Made by a program: the position numbers and the translations under genes. From Actinocrinis puniceicyclus (lineage in GTDB: Bacteria > Actinomycetota > Actinomycetes > Streptomycetales > Catenulisporaceae), in contig NZ_JAGSXH010000028.1 of assembly GCF_018283645.1 (NCBI RefSeq), positions 1-58,618 of the forward strand: a stretch of 58,618 bases of DNA, given 5' to 3'. Below, one piece after another: positions 19,502 to 27,970 of the stretch. The number at the start of each line of letters is the position of its first letter. Position 1 is the first letter of the stretch. The notes under the pieces were generated by a model. The model saw nothing but the letters and a program-made list of their open reading frames with translations. It was not told the DNA's origin and did not search any database.

Positions 19502-20330
19502 TAACGCTCCCGGGCCGGGCGGGCCCTACCCCACCGCGCTGGGCGCATCCAGCCGGCACTCCATCACGCTGCTCGGGCAGGACCTGGCCCGCGACGTGAT
19601 GGGCGAGGTCGGCTTCGGCGAACTGGCGTTCTGGCTGGCCGCCCAGCGCCGGCCGACCCGCGGCGAGACGCGCGTCTTCGAGGCCGTGCTCGCCGCGCTG
19701 GCCGATCACGGGTTCACTCCGACCGCGATCGTCACGAGGCTGACATACCTGTCCGCTCCGGACAGCGTGCAGGGCGCCCTGGCCGCCGGCCTGCTCGGCG
19801 GCGGTTCGCGCTTCCTCGGCGTGACCGAGGACTGCGGTCTCTTCCTGCACCGGGTCATCACCGCGCACGACGGGCCGCTGCCCGCCGACGACGCCGGCTG
19901 GGACGAGCTCGCCCGCGTCACCCTGCACCGGGCCCGCGCCGAAGGCCGGCGCGTCCCCGGTCTCGGACACCACGTGCACAAGGACGGCGATCCGCGCACC
20001 CCGCGCCTCTTCGAGATCGCCGCCGAGGAAGGGCAGTACGGCCCGCACCTGGCCCTGTTCGCCGCCATCGGCCGGGTCCATCCCGCCATCCTCGGCAGGA
20101 CCCTGCCGCTCAACGGCGCCGGAGTGTGCGGGGCCGCGCTGGCCGATCTCGCTCTCCCGCTTCAGCTGCTGCGAGGCTTCGCGCTGCTGGCCCGCACCGC
20201 CGGGCTCATCGGGCAGCTCGCCGAGGAACTGCACCGGCCGGTCGCCGACCGCATCTTCCTGTCCGTGGACCTCAACAACCAACCGGTCCCGCCGCAGCCC
20301 CACCCCTCAGACGGAGTCCCGCATGGCTGA
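19494..20330 (+). CDS. Citryl-CoA lyase-like enzyme (citrate synthase fold)
   Basis: A 278-aa single-module member of the citrate synthase fold. GLGHHVHKDGDPR (about residues 156-168) corresponds to the GFGHRVYKxxDPR active-site block of citrate synthase. The shorter length and missing large domain parts match the stand-alone citryl-CoA lyase group. It would make or break a C-C bond next to a CoA thioester and a tertiary alcohol. ATG 19494 lies inside the CoA-transferase 3' end; GTG 19485 is an alternative. The stop overlaps the LigB start. Its partnership with a CoA transferase and a ring-cleavage dioxygenase suggests a CoA-dependent lower pathway. Confidence 0.82.
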   Translation: MSDNAPGPGGPYPTALGASSRHSITLLGQDLARDVMGEVGFGELAFWLAAQRRPTRGETRVFEAVLAALADHGFTPTAIVTRLTYLSAPDSVQGALAAGLLGGGSRFLGVTEDCGLFLHRVITAHDGPLPADDAGWDELARVTLHRARAEGRRVPGLGHHVHKDGDPRTPRLFEIAAEEGQYGPHLALFAAIGRVHPAILGRTLPLNGAGVCGAALADLALPLQLLRGFALLARTAGLIGQLAEELHRPVADRIFLSVDLNNQPVPPQPHPSDGVPHG

Positions 20331-21186
20331 ACTCGTCGCGGTCATCGCGTCCACACACCACCCGTTCTACTACCGGGCCAGCACCGCCACCGGCGCGGAC
20401 CGGCCGCCGTTCGCCGACGAGTGGGTGCGAAAGGTCGAGGCGTTCCGCGAGACGCTGACCAAGGCCCGCCCGGACGTGCTGGTGATGGTCGGTTCGGACC
20501 ATTTCCATCAGCTGTGGCTGGACAACATGCCACAGTTCCTGATCGGCAAGGCCCCCTACTACGACGCGAACTTCTACAACGAGGAACGCGAGTTCGGCCT
20601 GCCGCGCATGCTGCTGCGCGGCCAGGAGGACCTGTCCGCCTACCTGCTGCGCGAGGGCCTGGACGCCGGCTTCGATCTGGCCTTCTCCAACGAGCTGCGC
20701 ATCGACCACTCGATCACCTGCCCGATCATCACGCTGCGCCCCGAGGCCGACCTGCCGATCGTCCCGGTCTACACCAACATCTTCGCCCCGCCGCTGCCGC
20801 GCCCCGGCCGTTTCGTCCAGCTCGGACGCACCATCCGCCGGCTGATCGAGTCCTGGCCCGGCGACCAGCGCGTCGCGGTCATCGGCACCGGGCACCTGTC
20901 CCTCGAACTCGGCGGGCCGCGCCAGTTCGGCCCGACCGGGCCGGACCCGGAGTTCGACCGCAGGGCGGTGCAGTGGATCGCGTCCGGTGACATCGAGGGC
21001 TGCCTCGCCGAGGTCACCCTCGACAGCCTGCACCTGCCGGGCAACGCCACCCACGGCTTCATGGACTTCATGCTGATGATGGGCGTGGCCGGCGAGGGCG
21101 CGAAGGCCGATTACGTGGACACCTACGACCTGTTCCACACCATGGAGGCGTACTTCACCTGGTATCCGAACGGAGCGCGGCCGTGA
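20323..21186 (+). CDS. Class III extradiol ring-cleavage dioxygenase, LigB-type catalytic subunit
   Basis: A non-heme Fe(II) dioxygenase subunit of the protocatechuate 4,5-/gallate dioxygenase superfamily, 287 aa. Conserved iron and catalytic positions: STHHPF (His12, His13), SDHFHQL (His60, His62) and GTGHLSLELGGP (His191). It starts eight bases before the upstream stop and overlaps the LigA gene by GTGA, as expected for subunits made together. The substrate should be a catechol-type acid; protocatechuate, gallate or a related compound cannot be distinguished here. Confidence 0.9.
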   Translation: MAELVAVIASTHHPFYYRASTATGADRPPFADEWVRKVEAFRETLTKARPDVLVMVGSDHFHQLWLDNMPQFLIGKAPYYDANFYNEEREFGLPRMLLRGQEDLSAYLLREGLDAGFDLAFSNELRIDHSITCPIITLRPEADLPIVPVYTNIFAPPLPRPGRFVQLGRTIRRLIESWPGDQRVAVIGTGHLSLELGGPRQFGPTGPDPEFDRRAVQWIASGDIEGCLAEVTLDSLHLPGNATHGFMDFMLMMGVAGEGAKADYVDTYDLFHTMEAYFTWYPNGARP

Positions 21187-21548
21187 GCAAGTACCTGCTG
21201 GACAAGTTCCTCTTCACCGTCGACCGCGACGCCGAATGGGTCGAACGGTACCGCGAGGACCCGCGCGCGGCCGTCGAGCGCTGGGAGGACGAGTACGCCA
21301 ACCGGATCCTCGGCTGCCACTGCGACGAGTCCTCCACCTGGCTGCGTTTCGACCAGGCCGAGCGCGAAGCCCTCGCGACCCACGACTACCCGAAGCTGTT
21401 CGAACTCGGGGCGCACCCGTTCCTGACCCTGACGCTGTTCATCGCCATGTTCGAACGCGACTACGCGGATGAACCGCTCGGCTTCCAGTCGGAGTACGCC
21501 CGCCGACTCGCGCACGTGACGCCGCCCTATCCCGACATCGCCACGTAA
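21183..21548 (+). CDS. LigA-like small subunit of the extradiol dioxygenase
   Basis: 121 aa, mostly helical, with the LigA features YLLDKFLFTVDRDAEW at the N-terminus and ALATHDYPKLFELGAHPFL in the middle. In LigAB enzymes this subunit caps the LigB active site. The start overlaps the LigB stop (GTGA). It is the last gene of the IclR-controlled operon; no hydratase, aldolase or dehydrogenase of the classical 4,5-cleavage route follows. Confidence 0.88.
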   Translation: MSKYLLDKFLFTVDRDAEWVERYREDPRAAVERWEDEYANRILGCHCDESSTWLRFDQAEREALATHDYPKLFELGAHPFLTLTLFIAMFERDYADEPLGFQSEYARRLAHVTPPYPDIAT

Positions 21549-21574
21549 CCGTCCACACCGGCAACAATGGCCGG

Positions 21575-22828
21575 GTGCGACAACTCTCACCCGCCGAGGT
21601 GATCAAACGACGCGGCGTGCGACGGATGAAGGCCGTGGCCACCGGATTCCTGCTCGCCGCCGTCGGCCTGTACGTGCTGGCCCGCTGGCAGGAAGGACAC
21701 GGCGCCGGATGGGCGCAGTACCTCGGCGCCGCGGCGCAGGCGGCGATGGTGGGCGCGCTGGCGGACTGGTTCGCGGTGACCGCGCTGTTCCGCCGTCCGC
21801 TCGGGCTGCCGATCCCGCACACCGCGATCATCCCGCACCGCAAGGAGGCGCTCGGGCGCAGCCTCGGCGACTTCGTGGGCGAGAACTTCCTGTCCGAACA
21901 GGTGATCCGGGTCCGGTTGCGCGCGGTGCGCCTGTCCGATCGGCTCGGCGGCTGGCTGGCGCAGGAGAAGCACGCCGACCGGGTCACCCACGAGGCCGCC
22001 GGGGTGCTGCGCGGCGTTCTCGCGGTGCTGCGCGACGACGACCTGCAGGCGGTGCTCAGCCGCACGCTCAACCGATGGCTGAGCGAGCAGCCGGTCGGCC
22101 AGGTCGCGGGGCGGGTCCTGGCCCGCTTCGTCGCCGACGACGGTCACCGGCCGCTGGTCGACCTGCTCGCGCGCCGCGCCGTCACCTGGCTCGAGGAGCA
22201 TCCCGACGCGATCGAGCGGACGGTGACCGGCGAGGCGCCCATGTGGACGCCCCGGTTCGTGGACGAGCGCGTCGCCCGGCGCATCCACAAGGAGCTGGTG
22301 CGGTTCGCGGCGGCGGTGCGCGACGAGCCGGATCACAAGGCGCGCGCCGCGATCGACGACTTCCTCGCCGACTTCGCGGTGCAGCTGGCCACGGATCCGG
22401 CCACGCTCGCGCAGGCCGAACGTTTCAAGCAGAATCTGATCAACCACCACGAGGTGCAGCGGCTGGTCGGTTCGAGCTGGCAGGCGCTGCGGTCCCTGAT
22501 CGTCTCGGCGGCCGAGGACGCCGACAGCGAACTGCGTGTCCGCGCCCGCGCCGCGATCGCCGGGTTCGGCCGCCGGCTGGCCGAGGACGACCGGCTGCGC
22601 AACAAGATGGACGCGTGGGTCGAGGATGCCGCCGTGTACCTGGTCACCACGTATCGCGCCGAGATCACGGCGCTGATCACCGAGACGGTCGGCGCGTGGG
22701 ACGCCCAGGAGACCTCGCGGAAGGTGGAGATCCAGGTCGGCCGGGATCTGCAGTTCATCCGGATCAACGGCACCGTGGTCGGCGCGCTCGCCGGACTGCT
22801 CATCTACGTCTTGACCCGGTTCGGTTAG
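21575..22828 (+). CDS. DUF445 family membrane protein
   Basis: 417 aa. An N-terminal hydrophobic segment (about 20-38) is followed by the conserved block GAGWAQYLGAAAQAAMVGALADWFAVTALFRRP with IPHTAIIPHRK, the DUF445 signature. A long helical, Arg-rich body and a C-terminal membrane helix (VVGALAGLLIYVLTRFG) follow. GTG 21575 is used. The function of the family is not established. It starts 26 bp after the LigA stop but probably is not part of the catabolic pathway. Confidence 0.85.
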   Translation: MRQLSPAEVIKRRGVRRMKAVATGFLLAAVGLYVLARWQEGHGAGWAQYLGAAAQAAMVGALADWFAVTALFRRPLGLPIPHTAIIPHRKEALGRSLGDFVGENFLSEQVIRVRLRAVRLSDRLGGWLAQEKHADRVTHEAAGVLRGVLAVLRDDDLQAVLSRTLNRWLSEQPVGQVAGRVLARFVADDGHRPLVDLLARRAVTWLEEHPDAIERTVTGEAPMWTPRFVDERVARRIHKELVRFAAAVRDEPDHKARAAIDDFLADFAVQLATDPATLAQAERFKQNLINHHEVQRLVGSSWQALRSLIVSAAEDADSELRVRARAAIAGFGRRLAEDDRLRNKMDAWVEDAAVYLVTTYRAEITALITETVGAWDAQETSRKVEIQVGRDLQFIRINGTVVGALAGLLIYVLTRFG

Positions 22829-22863
22829 GCGGTGCTGCTTCTCGGACACCGCCCGCTTGTGGC

Positions 22864-23487
22864 CTACTTGGCCAGTCCCGAGATGAGGTTGATCGTGGCC
22901 GCGATGATGACGGCGGCGAGCGGATAGGAGAGCAGCGCCTGCCGCAGCACCGCGCGCCGGATCTCGCTTTCCGTGACGTTGGTGTCGGAGACCTGGAACG
23001 TCATGCCGACGGTGAAGGCGAGATAGGCGAAGTCGCTGTACCGCGCATTCGCCTCCTGATTGAAGGCGATCCCGCCGACCGGGTCGGTGTAGTACAGCCG
23101 CGCGTACTTCAGCATGAAGACGGTGTGCACGAGCGCCCAGGAGACGAAGACGGACAGGAACGCCAGGCCGGCGTGGTAGTACTCGGCGTTCCCCTTCGCG
23201 TGCGCGGCGCCGAACAGCACCGCGCCCACCGCGAGCAGGCTGGCCACGGCCGCGCCGAGCACCATCAGGTCGGCCAGGTTGCGCCCGGGGTCCTCGCGCC
23301 GGGCGTGCCGCCGGGTCGCCGCGGCATCGAGCCCCCACACGCTGAGCCAGATCCAGGCGCAGAAGGTGAGCGCTGCGACGTCCCAGCCGATCAGCAGGGC
23401 GATCCGGCCCGTGCCCAGTGCCGCCGCGCCTACTCCTGCGGCCGCCCCCGCGCCCGCCGAGGCGAGTACCTGAGTGCGTGCCCGCAT
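22864..23487 (-). CDS. DUF1345 family integral membrane protein
   Basis: 207 aa with four to five hydrophobic segments. The DUF1345 pattern is seen as VSWALVHTVFMLKYARLYY, then GIAFNQEANARYSDFAYLAFTVGMTFQVSDT. ATG 23487 is preferred, and ATG 23517 would add ten residues; neither has a strong ribosome site. Function is unknown. It is convergent with the DUF445 gene. A 16-bp palindrome lies about 140 bp upstream. Confidence 0.85.
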   Translation of the reverse strand: MRARTQVLASAGAGAAAGVGAAALGTGRIALLIGWDVAALTFCAWIWLSVWGLDAAATRRHARREDPGRNLADLMVLGAAVASLLAVGAVLFGAAHAKGNAEYYHAGLAFLSVFVSWALVHTVFMLKYARLYYTDPVGGIAFNQEANARYSDFAYLAFTVGMTFQVSDTNVTESEIRRAVLRQALLSYPLAAVIIAATINLISGLAK

Positions 23488-23561
23488 ACCTGTTTCTTCG
23501 TCACCCTGCTCCTGCATGGAGACAGCGTTGCATTGTTCGCGCGTTAACGCGTTGCGCCACC

Positions 23562-23590
23562 CCGTCCGTCCGGCCGCACCGGACGGACGG
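23562..23590. terminator. Hairpin downstream of the GH64 gene
   Basis: CCGTCCGTCCGG pairs perfectly with CCGGACGGACGG over a CCGCA loop. It sits between GH64 and DUF1345, both on the minus strand, so it probably ends the GH64 transcript. The same 300-bp gap also holds CGCGTTAACGCG (23540-23551). Confidence 0.6.
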
Positions 23591-23628
23591 ACGGCCCCGA
23601 CGCGAAGGCGGTGGGACAGCAGTGGTGC

Positions 23629-23644
23629 GGGAGAGCGCTCTCCC
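23629..23644. promoter_or_regulatory. Palindrome GGGAGAGCGCTCTCCC (LacI/CebR-like)
   Basis: A perfect 16-bp palindrome with the same core GGAGAGCGCTCTCC as the 20-bp palindrome upstream of the GH64 gene. Together they flank that gene. The core resembles CebR-type operators (GGGAGCGCTCCC). Confidence 0.6.
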
Positions 23645-23785
23645 ATGGTTGTTCGTGTGCCGCCTTCCGCTGCCCCACCGCTGTCCGGTCATGGCGGGCG
23701 CGGCGGCCGGTGAGATCGGCCGCCACGCCCGGGTGTCCGGCCCGTGTATCGAGCCCGTGTGTCGAGCCCGGGTCGAGCGGTGTGG

Positions 23786-25615
23786 CTACCAGCCGACCGC
23801 TACGACCATGTACTGCGGGTTGTTGACGGAGATGTCAGAGGACTGCCCCGCATCGTCGTCGTAGGGGAAGCCGTATTGCAGGCCATTGATGGCGTTCTGG
23901 TGCCAGAACTTCGCGTAGTAGTTCGCCGGAGCGGCCTGGTAGAAGTTGCCCGGGATCGACTGCTGCGCCGACGGAAGCTGCGCGACGTGCCGGTTCAGGC
24001 CCGCGCAGAGCGTGGGATTGCCGGACAGCGTGCCGCCGCAGCCGAAGATCTGCGCGGTGGTGTCGCTGGTGTCGCCGTTGGCCGCCGCGTAGCTCGTCAT
24101 GTAGTTCGCGTACTGGCCGCCCGGCTGGAAGGCCGGGTCGTTGCCGGGGGAGGGGATCCCGTACGGCGCCTGGTCCGTGGCCAGCTGCTTGAACTCGGTC
24201 GGCACCGAGGACTGGAAGCGGGAGAAGGTCTGCGACCGGCTCTCCTGGAACACCGGGTAGCTCTCGCCGACCTGCTGCTGCGAGCCGTCGTGGCTGTGCA
24301 CCAGCAGCGCCAGCTTCAGGCCGAACCGGTCGACCCGGGTGGTGTCCACGTTGATGAACGTCGACCCGACGGTGAACTCGATGAAGTCGTAGTACTGGCC
24401 GTTCGGCTGGCCGAGATAGAAGTACATCCGGCCGGCCGAGTTGGCGGGCATGTCGATGTACTGCTGCTGAGCGATCGACGCCGTCTGGCCGTTGAAGCTC
24501 CAGTAGACTTGGCTGTCAGGGTACTGACCGTTGGTCTGGTTGGTGATCTTGACTTCCAGTACGTGCGTGGCCGCCGGAATGGTGCTCGTGTCGCCCCAGA
24601 ACGAGGCGGGCGGAGCGCCGGTACCGCCGCCCCCGCCGCCGGTGCCGGTGGGAGAGGGCGACGGCGAGGGACCGCCGGTTGAGCCGCCGCCGGTGGTGAA
24701 GACCTTGAACTCCCAGAGCGAGTATCCGTACGCGGTTGCCCGGGTGGTGCCGTACATGCGGATGTAGCGGCCTGATCCGCTCGTGTTGAGGGTCTGGGTG
24801 CCGCCGGTGCCGGTGGTGGTCGAGTAGATCGAGGTCCAGGTGGCGTTGTCGTTCGAGGTCTGAATCTGGAATGCGGTCGCGTACGCGGCCTCCCAGATCA
24901 GCGTGACACCGCAGATCGACTGAGTACCGCCGAGGTCCACCTCAAGCCACTGCGGGTCGCTGAATGCCGAGGACCAGCGGGTGCCGGTGTTGCCGTCGAC
25001 GGCGGCGGAGGCCGGGTAGGAGGCGTTCTCCACGGACGACGCGGTGGCGGGCATGTTCAGCGCCGCGTCGGTGGTGCCGCAGCCGCTGCCGGTGGCGGGG
25101 GTGCCGTAGACCTGGAATTCCCAGAGGGAGTATCCGTACGGGGTGGCCCGGGTGGTGCCGTACATGCGGATGTAGCGGCCTGATCCGCTCGTGTTGAGGG
25201 TCTGGGTGCCGCCGGTGCCGGTGGTGGTCGAGTAGATCGTGGTCCAGGTGGTGTTGTCGTTCGAGGTCTGGATCTGGAAGGCGGTCGCGTATGCGGCCTC
25301 CCATTGGAGCACGACCTGGGTGATGCTCGCCGACGCGCCGAGGTCCACCTCCAGCCACTGCGGGTCGCTGAACGCTGAGGACCAGCGGGTGCCGGTGTTG
25401 CCGTCGGTGGCGTTCGACGCCGGGAAGGCGGCGCTCTCAAGCGAGGACGCGGTCGTCGCCTTGCCCTGAGACAGCAGCGTCGGTGCCGCCTCGGCCTGCA
25501 TGGACGCCGCTGTCAGCAGGCCGGCGGTCGTCACGGTGACCACCGCGGCCGCTACCAGGGCTCGTAGACGGGACCTGCGGCGCGGCCGGCCCGGGGGACG
25601 TTGAACCAGAAGCAT
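23786..25615 (-). CDS. Secreted GH64 beta-1,3-glucanase with two F5/8 C (discoidin) domains
   Basis: 609 aa. A signal peptide (RRRSRLRALVAAAVVTVTTAGLL...) is followed by two nearly identical F5/8 type C domains of about 136 aa each (TRWSSAFSDPQWLEVDLG twice), a Pro/Ser/Gly linker (PSPSPSPTG), and a thaumatin-like GH64 domain. The last begins near HVLEVKITNQTNGQYPDSQVYW and ends NPQYMVVAVGW. GH64 enzymes release pentasaccharides from beta-1,3-glucan. ATG 25615 is chosen for the strong GGAGAG site upstream; an upstream in-frame ATG at 25942 would cross a putative operator. The discoidin domains probably bind the polymer. This suggests attack on fungal wall or callose glucan. Confidence 0.9.
   Translation of the reverse strand: MLLVQRPPGRPRRRSRLRALVAAAVVTVTTAGLLTAASMQAEAAPTLLSQGKATTASSLESAAFPASNATDGNTGTRWSSAFSDPQWLEVDLGASASITQVVLQWEAAYATAFQIQTSNDNTTWTTIYSTTTGTGGTQTLNTSGSGRYIRMYGTTRATPYGYSLWEFQVYGTPATGSGCGTTDAALNMPATASSVENASYPASAAVDGNTGTRWSSAFSDPQWLEVDLGGTQSICGVTLIWEAAYATAFQIQTSNDNATWTSIYSTTTGTGGTQTLNTSGSGRYIRMYGTTRATAYGYSLWEFKVFTTGGGSTGGPSPSPSPTGTGGGGGGTGAPPASFWGDTSTIPAATHVLEVKITNQTNGQYPDSQVYWSFNGQTASIAQQQYIDMPANSAGRMYFYLGQPNGQYYDFIEFTVGSTFINVDTTRVDRFGLKLALLVHSHDGSQQQVGESYPVFQESRSQTFSRFQSSVPTEFKQLATDQAPYGIPSPGNDPAFQPGGQYANYMTSYAAANGDTSDTTAQIFGCGGTLSGNPTLCAGLNRHVAQLPSAQQSIPGNFYQAAPANYYAKFWHQNAINGLQYGFPYDDDAGQSSDISVNNPQYMVVAVGW
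24709..24990. repeat. Direct repeat, discoidin domain 2 copy
   Basis: Nearly identical at DNA level to 25117-25398 with a 408-bp offset, for example AGTATCCGTA at 24721 and 25129. It encodes the second F5/8 C domain of the GH64 protein. Confidence 0.85.
25117..25398. repeat. Direct repeat, discoidin domain 1 copy
   Basis: Partner of the repeat at 24709-24990, 408 bp (136 codons) away. The similarity includes silent sites, pointing to recent duplication or gene conversion. Confidence 0.85.
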
Positions 25616-25757
25616 GATTCTCTCTCCGTTGAGAAGAATTGGGCGTGCGGGCAGAGCCGTCGGCGCGGGGTGCGTTCCGTCGGCGGCTTGGTGGAGGTGT
25701 GGGTAACCTCCGGACTCACGCGGCCGGCCCGGTGCCGGGCTGCCGTACGAGCAATGG

Positions 25758-25777
25758 TTCGGAGAGCGCTCTCCGAA
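25758..25777. promoter_or_regulatory. Perfect 20-bp palindrome upstream of GH64
   Basis: TTCGGAGAGCGCTCTCCGAA lies 142 bp upstream of the GH64 start. Shape and GAGCGCTC core fit a LacI-family operator. A 16-bp version lies at 23629-23644. Confidence 0.7.
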
Positions 25778-25874
25778 AGGGTGCTCGCGGGACGCGCGGC
25801 TGTCAAGCCGAGCGTGCTGTGGGACGCGCGGCCTTGAGAGGCTCGGCGCGGGCCGGGTCAGAGTGCGCACAAAG

Positions 25875-25902
25875 CCGCCGCCGCTCGGATGAGCGGCGGC
25901 GG
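25875..25902. terminator. GC-rich hairpin downstream of the sigma/anti-sigma operon
   Basis: CCGCCGCCGCTC, a GGAT loop and GAGCGGCGGCGG form a perfect 12-bp stem. A second stem, GGGCCTGCGGC (25911-25921) with GCCGCAGGCCC (25946-25956), follows. Both lie between the end of the minus-strand operon (26040) and the GH64 promoter. Confidence 0.6.
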
Positions 25903-26039
25903 AAGATGGCGGGCCTGCGGCACTTGCCAGCGAAGGGGTCACGGCGCCGCAGGCCCTGCGAAAGCGACGCTAAGGGGTGTTCGGGCACACCTTTTGCGAT
26001 CGCCTCACGCACTAACAGGGACGCTATGCCTGCGCTGCG

Positions 26040-26915
26040 TTACACCCCTGCGGTGGGCATGGCGCCACTGGTCGTATCGCCGTTGCCGCCGCCCCCTTTG
26101 CCTTTGCCGTGCGTCGATGTCGAGCTCGGCTGTGGGGTGGGCACGTTCTCCTGGTTCGGACCGGTGGAGGGACTGGGGCCGCCGGTCTTCTCCGCCGGCG
26201 TCGTCGCCGGGGTGGCCCCTGCGCCGCCGGACAGATTCAGCAGATCGGTGCAGTACTGGTAGACCTTTTTCTCGCTGCCCGCAGCCGCGATCAACTGCGC
26301 TTTGTCCTGCCCGCTCAGCACCTTGCGCCAGTTTCCTTCGCTGCTGACGACCTGCCCGCAAAGGCTCTGGAGAGCGGTCTGGGTTGCCGGACCGGACGGC
26401 GCGGGCGTGCCGGCCGTCTGCTCACCCGGTTCGGTACCGGAGGTCGAGCCGGCCTGGGGGCCACCCGCGGTCGCGCTCGGATCCGGCGACGCGGAGGCCG
26501 TGCTGCCGCCGCTCGGAGAGCTTTCGGGCGACGGCCCGGGCACGCCGAGCCCGCCGAGGATCTGGTGCGCGAACGACTGCATGGGTGACGGCAGGATTCC
26601 CGCGCTCGCTGCCGCGGTGCCCGCGCCGACGAAGATACCGAGCACCGCCGCGTATTGCGCGGCGAGGCGCAGGCTATGCGACCCGCCGCGTTGCAGGGCG
26701 CGTTGCCGGGCGCGCCGCGCGGGCTCCTCAGCGGAGGTCCGCGGCGCCGGGATCAACGCCTCTGCGCGCCGTTCCGCTGTCCCAAGCTCTGTCCCCGCCT
26801 CGCGAAACGCCGTGAGAACCGCCGCGAACGCCTGCTCGTTGCGCTCGTCCGCGTACGCGGGCGCGGCGGCCGCGGCGAGCACCGCGTCGAGGTTCCGGCT
26901 GCGCCGCTCGTTCAC
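26040..26915 (-). CDS. Membrane protein co-encoded with ECF sigma factor (putative anti-sigma factor)
   Basis: 291 aa. Cytoplasmic N-terminal part (about 1-80), one membrane segment (about 85-108, AAQYAAVLGIFVGAGTAAASAG), then a long outside region rich in Pro, Ser and Gly. It overlaps the sigma gene stop by ATGA. The order sigma then single-pass membrane protein is typical for ECF/anti-sigma pairs, but no zinc-binding HxxxCxxC motif is present, so it would be a non-ZAS type or another kind of partner. The outer domain is not recognised. Confidence 0.7.
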   Translation of the reverse strand: MNERRSRNLDAVLAAAAAPAYADERNEQAFAAVLTAFREAGTELGTAERRAEALIPAPRTSAEEPARRARQRALQRGGSHSLRLAAQYAAVLGIFVGAGTAAASAGILPSPMQSFAHQILGGLGVPGPSPESSPSGGSTASASPDPSATAGGPQAGSTSGTEPGEQTAGTPAPSGPATQTALQSLCGQVVSSEGNWRKVLSGQDKAQLIAAAGSEKKVYQYCTDLLNLSGGAGATPATTPAEKTGGPSPSTGPNQENVPTPQPSSTSTHGKGKGGGGNGDTTSGAMPTAGV

Positions 26916-27553
26916 TCGGCCACCTCCTCCATCGTCGCCGTCGCATTCGAGTGCCCGGCTTCCAGCACACCCCCGTCGTCGATGACTGTGGCAAGCCTAC
27001 GCAGTCCGCGCATCGCGGCGATCCGGATGGCACCCGGGCGCTTGCCCAGGACCTCCGCCGTCTGCGTCACGTCCAGACCGACGACTACACGCAGCATCAC
27101 CGCTTCCGCCTGGTTGGCGGGCAACTCGGCGATGAGCCGCAGCGCCGATCGCGTGGCCAGACGTTCCACGGCCTCGCGCTCCGGATCGTCGCGAGATGGG
27201 CGCTCCGGCGCCGCGTAAAGGCCCGCCGGGTCCTCTCGGCGGCGGCCGCTGCGACGCAACTCCTCCAGTGCGCGGTTGCGGGCCACCCGGAACAGCCACA
27301 CCCGGAAACCGGCCGCGTCACCGCGGAAACAGCGTATGTCCCGCGCCGCCTGTAGCCAGGTTTCCGAGGCCACGTCCTCCGCGGCCTGCCCCACGACGAC
27401 CCTCAGATACCGCAGCACCGGAGGGTTGAGAAGATGCCAAAGCTCTGCCATACCGGACTCGTCGCCCGCGCGCGCGGCGTTCAGGCTTTCGTCCAGGTCG
27501 CGGCCGCTCACCTGCGTCGGCTCCTCACCCTCGTGAGCACACTGAATCGGCAT
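26912..27553 (-). CDS. ECF-type RNA polymerase sigma factor
   Basis: 213 aa. Region 2 with VASETWLQAARDIRCFRGDAAGFRVWLFRVARNRA; region 4 with ELPANQAEAVMLRVVVGLDVTQTAEVLGKRPGAIR and AAMRGLRRLA. Residues between are Arg/Asp-rich. ATG 27553 follows GGGAGAGG; the open frame extends far upstream without supporting sequence. It overlaps the membrane protein gene, so both are made together. It probably responds to an envelope signal. The upstream 27554-27970 gap shows a 12-bp direct repeat (TCGGCTGAGGGA at 27870 and 27886) but no other gene. Confidence 0.88.
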   Translation of the reverse strand: MPIQCAHEGEEPTQVSGRDLDESLNAARAGDESGMAELWHLLNPPVLRYLRVVVGQAAEDVASETWLQAARDIRCFRGDAAGFRVWLFRVARNRALEELRRSGRRREDPAGLYAAPERPSRDDPEREAVERLATRSALRLIAELPANQAEAVMLRVVVGLDVTQTAEVLGKRPGAIRIAAMRGLRRLATVIDDGGVLEAGHSNATATMEEVAE

Positions 27554-27970
27554 GCCTCTCCCTGCCCCCGGATCATTGCACAGGAGCGCCGCGTGCCCTA
27601 GACCATACGCCGGATCTGTCTCGCCGAGACCGTCTGGCCCAGCGACGGAACAATACCCGCAATCGTGGCCGAGCCCCCACCTTAGCGGGGAATCCCGGCG
27701 CCGCTCACCACTGCGCCCGGTCCCGAATCGCGCTGCGCGTAGTGGTCGCAGCGGGGGAGAGGTCGCGGCGAGTTTGTCAGCGGCAGAGTTCGCGTGTGTC
27801 AGCGTACTGCCGGACGCGGACGCGGGACGGCCACGATAGCCGGCGTAACGGTCGCGCCCGCCGTGCTGATCGGCTGAGGGACTGGTCGGCTGAGGGATCG
27901 GGCCCGCGCCCGCCCGCACGTGGCACACTGAAGCGAACGGCGGCGCGTGCCGCGCAGGGAGGTTCGGCGG

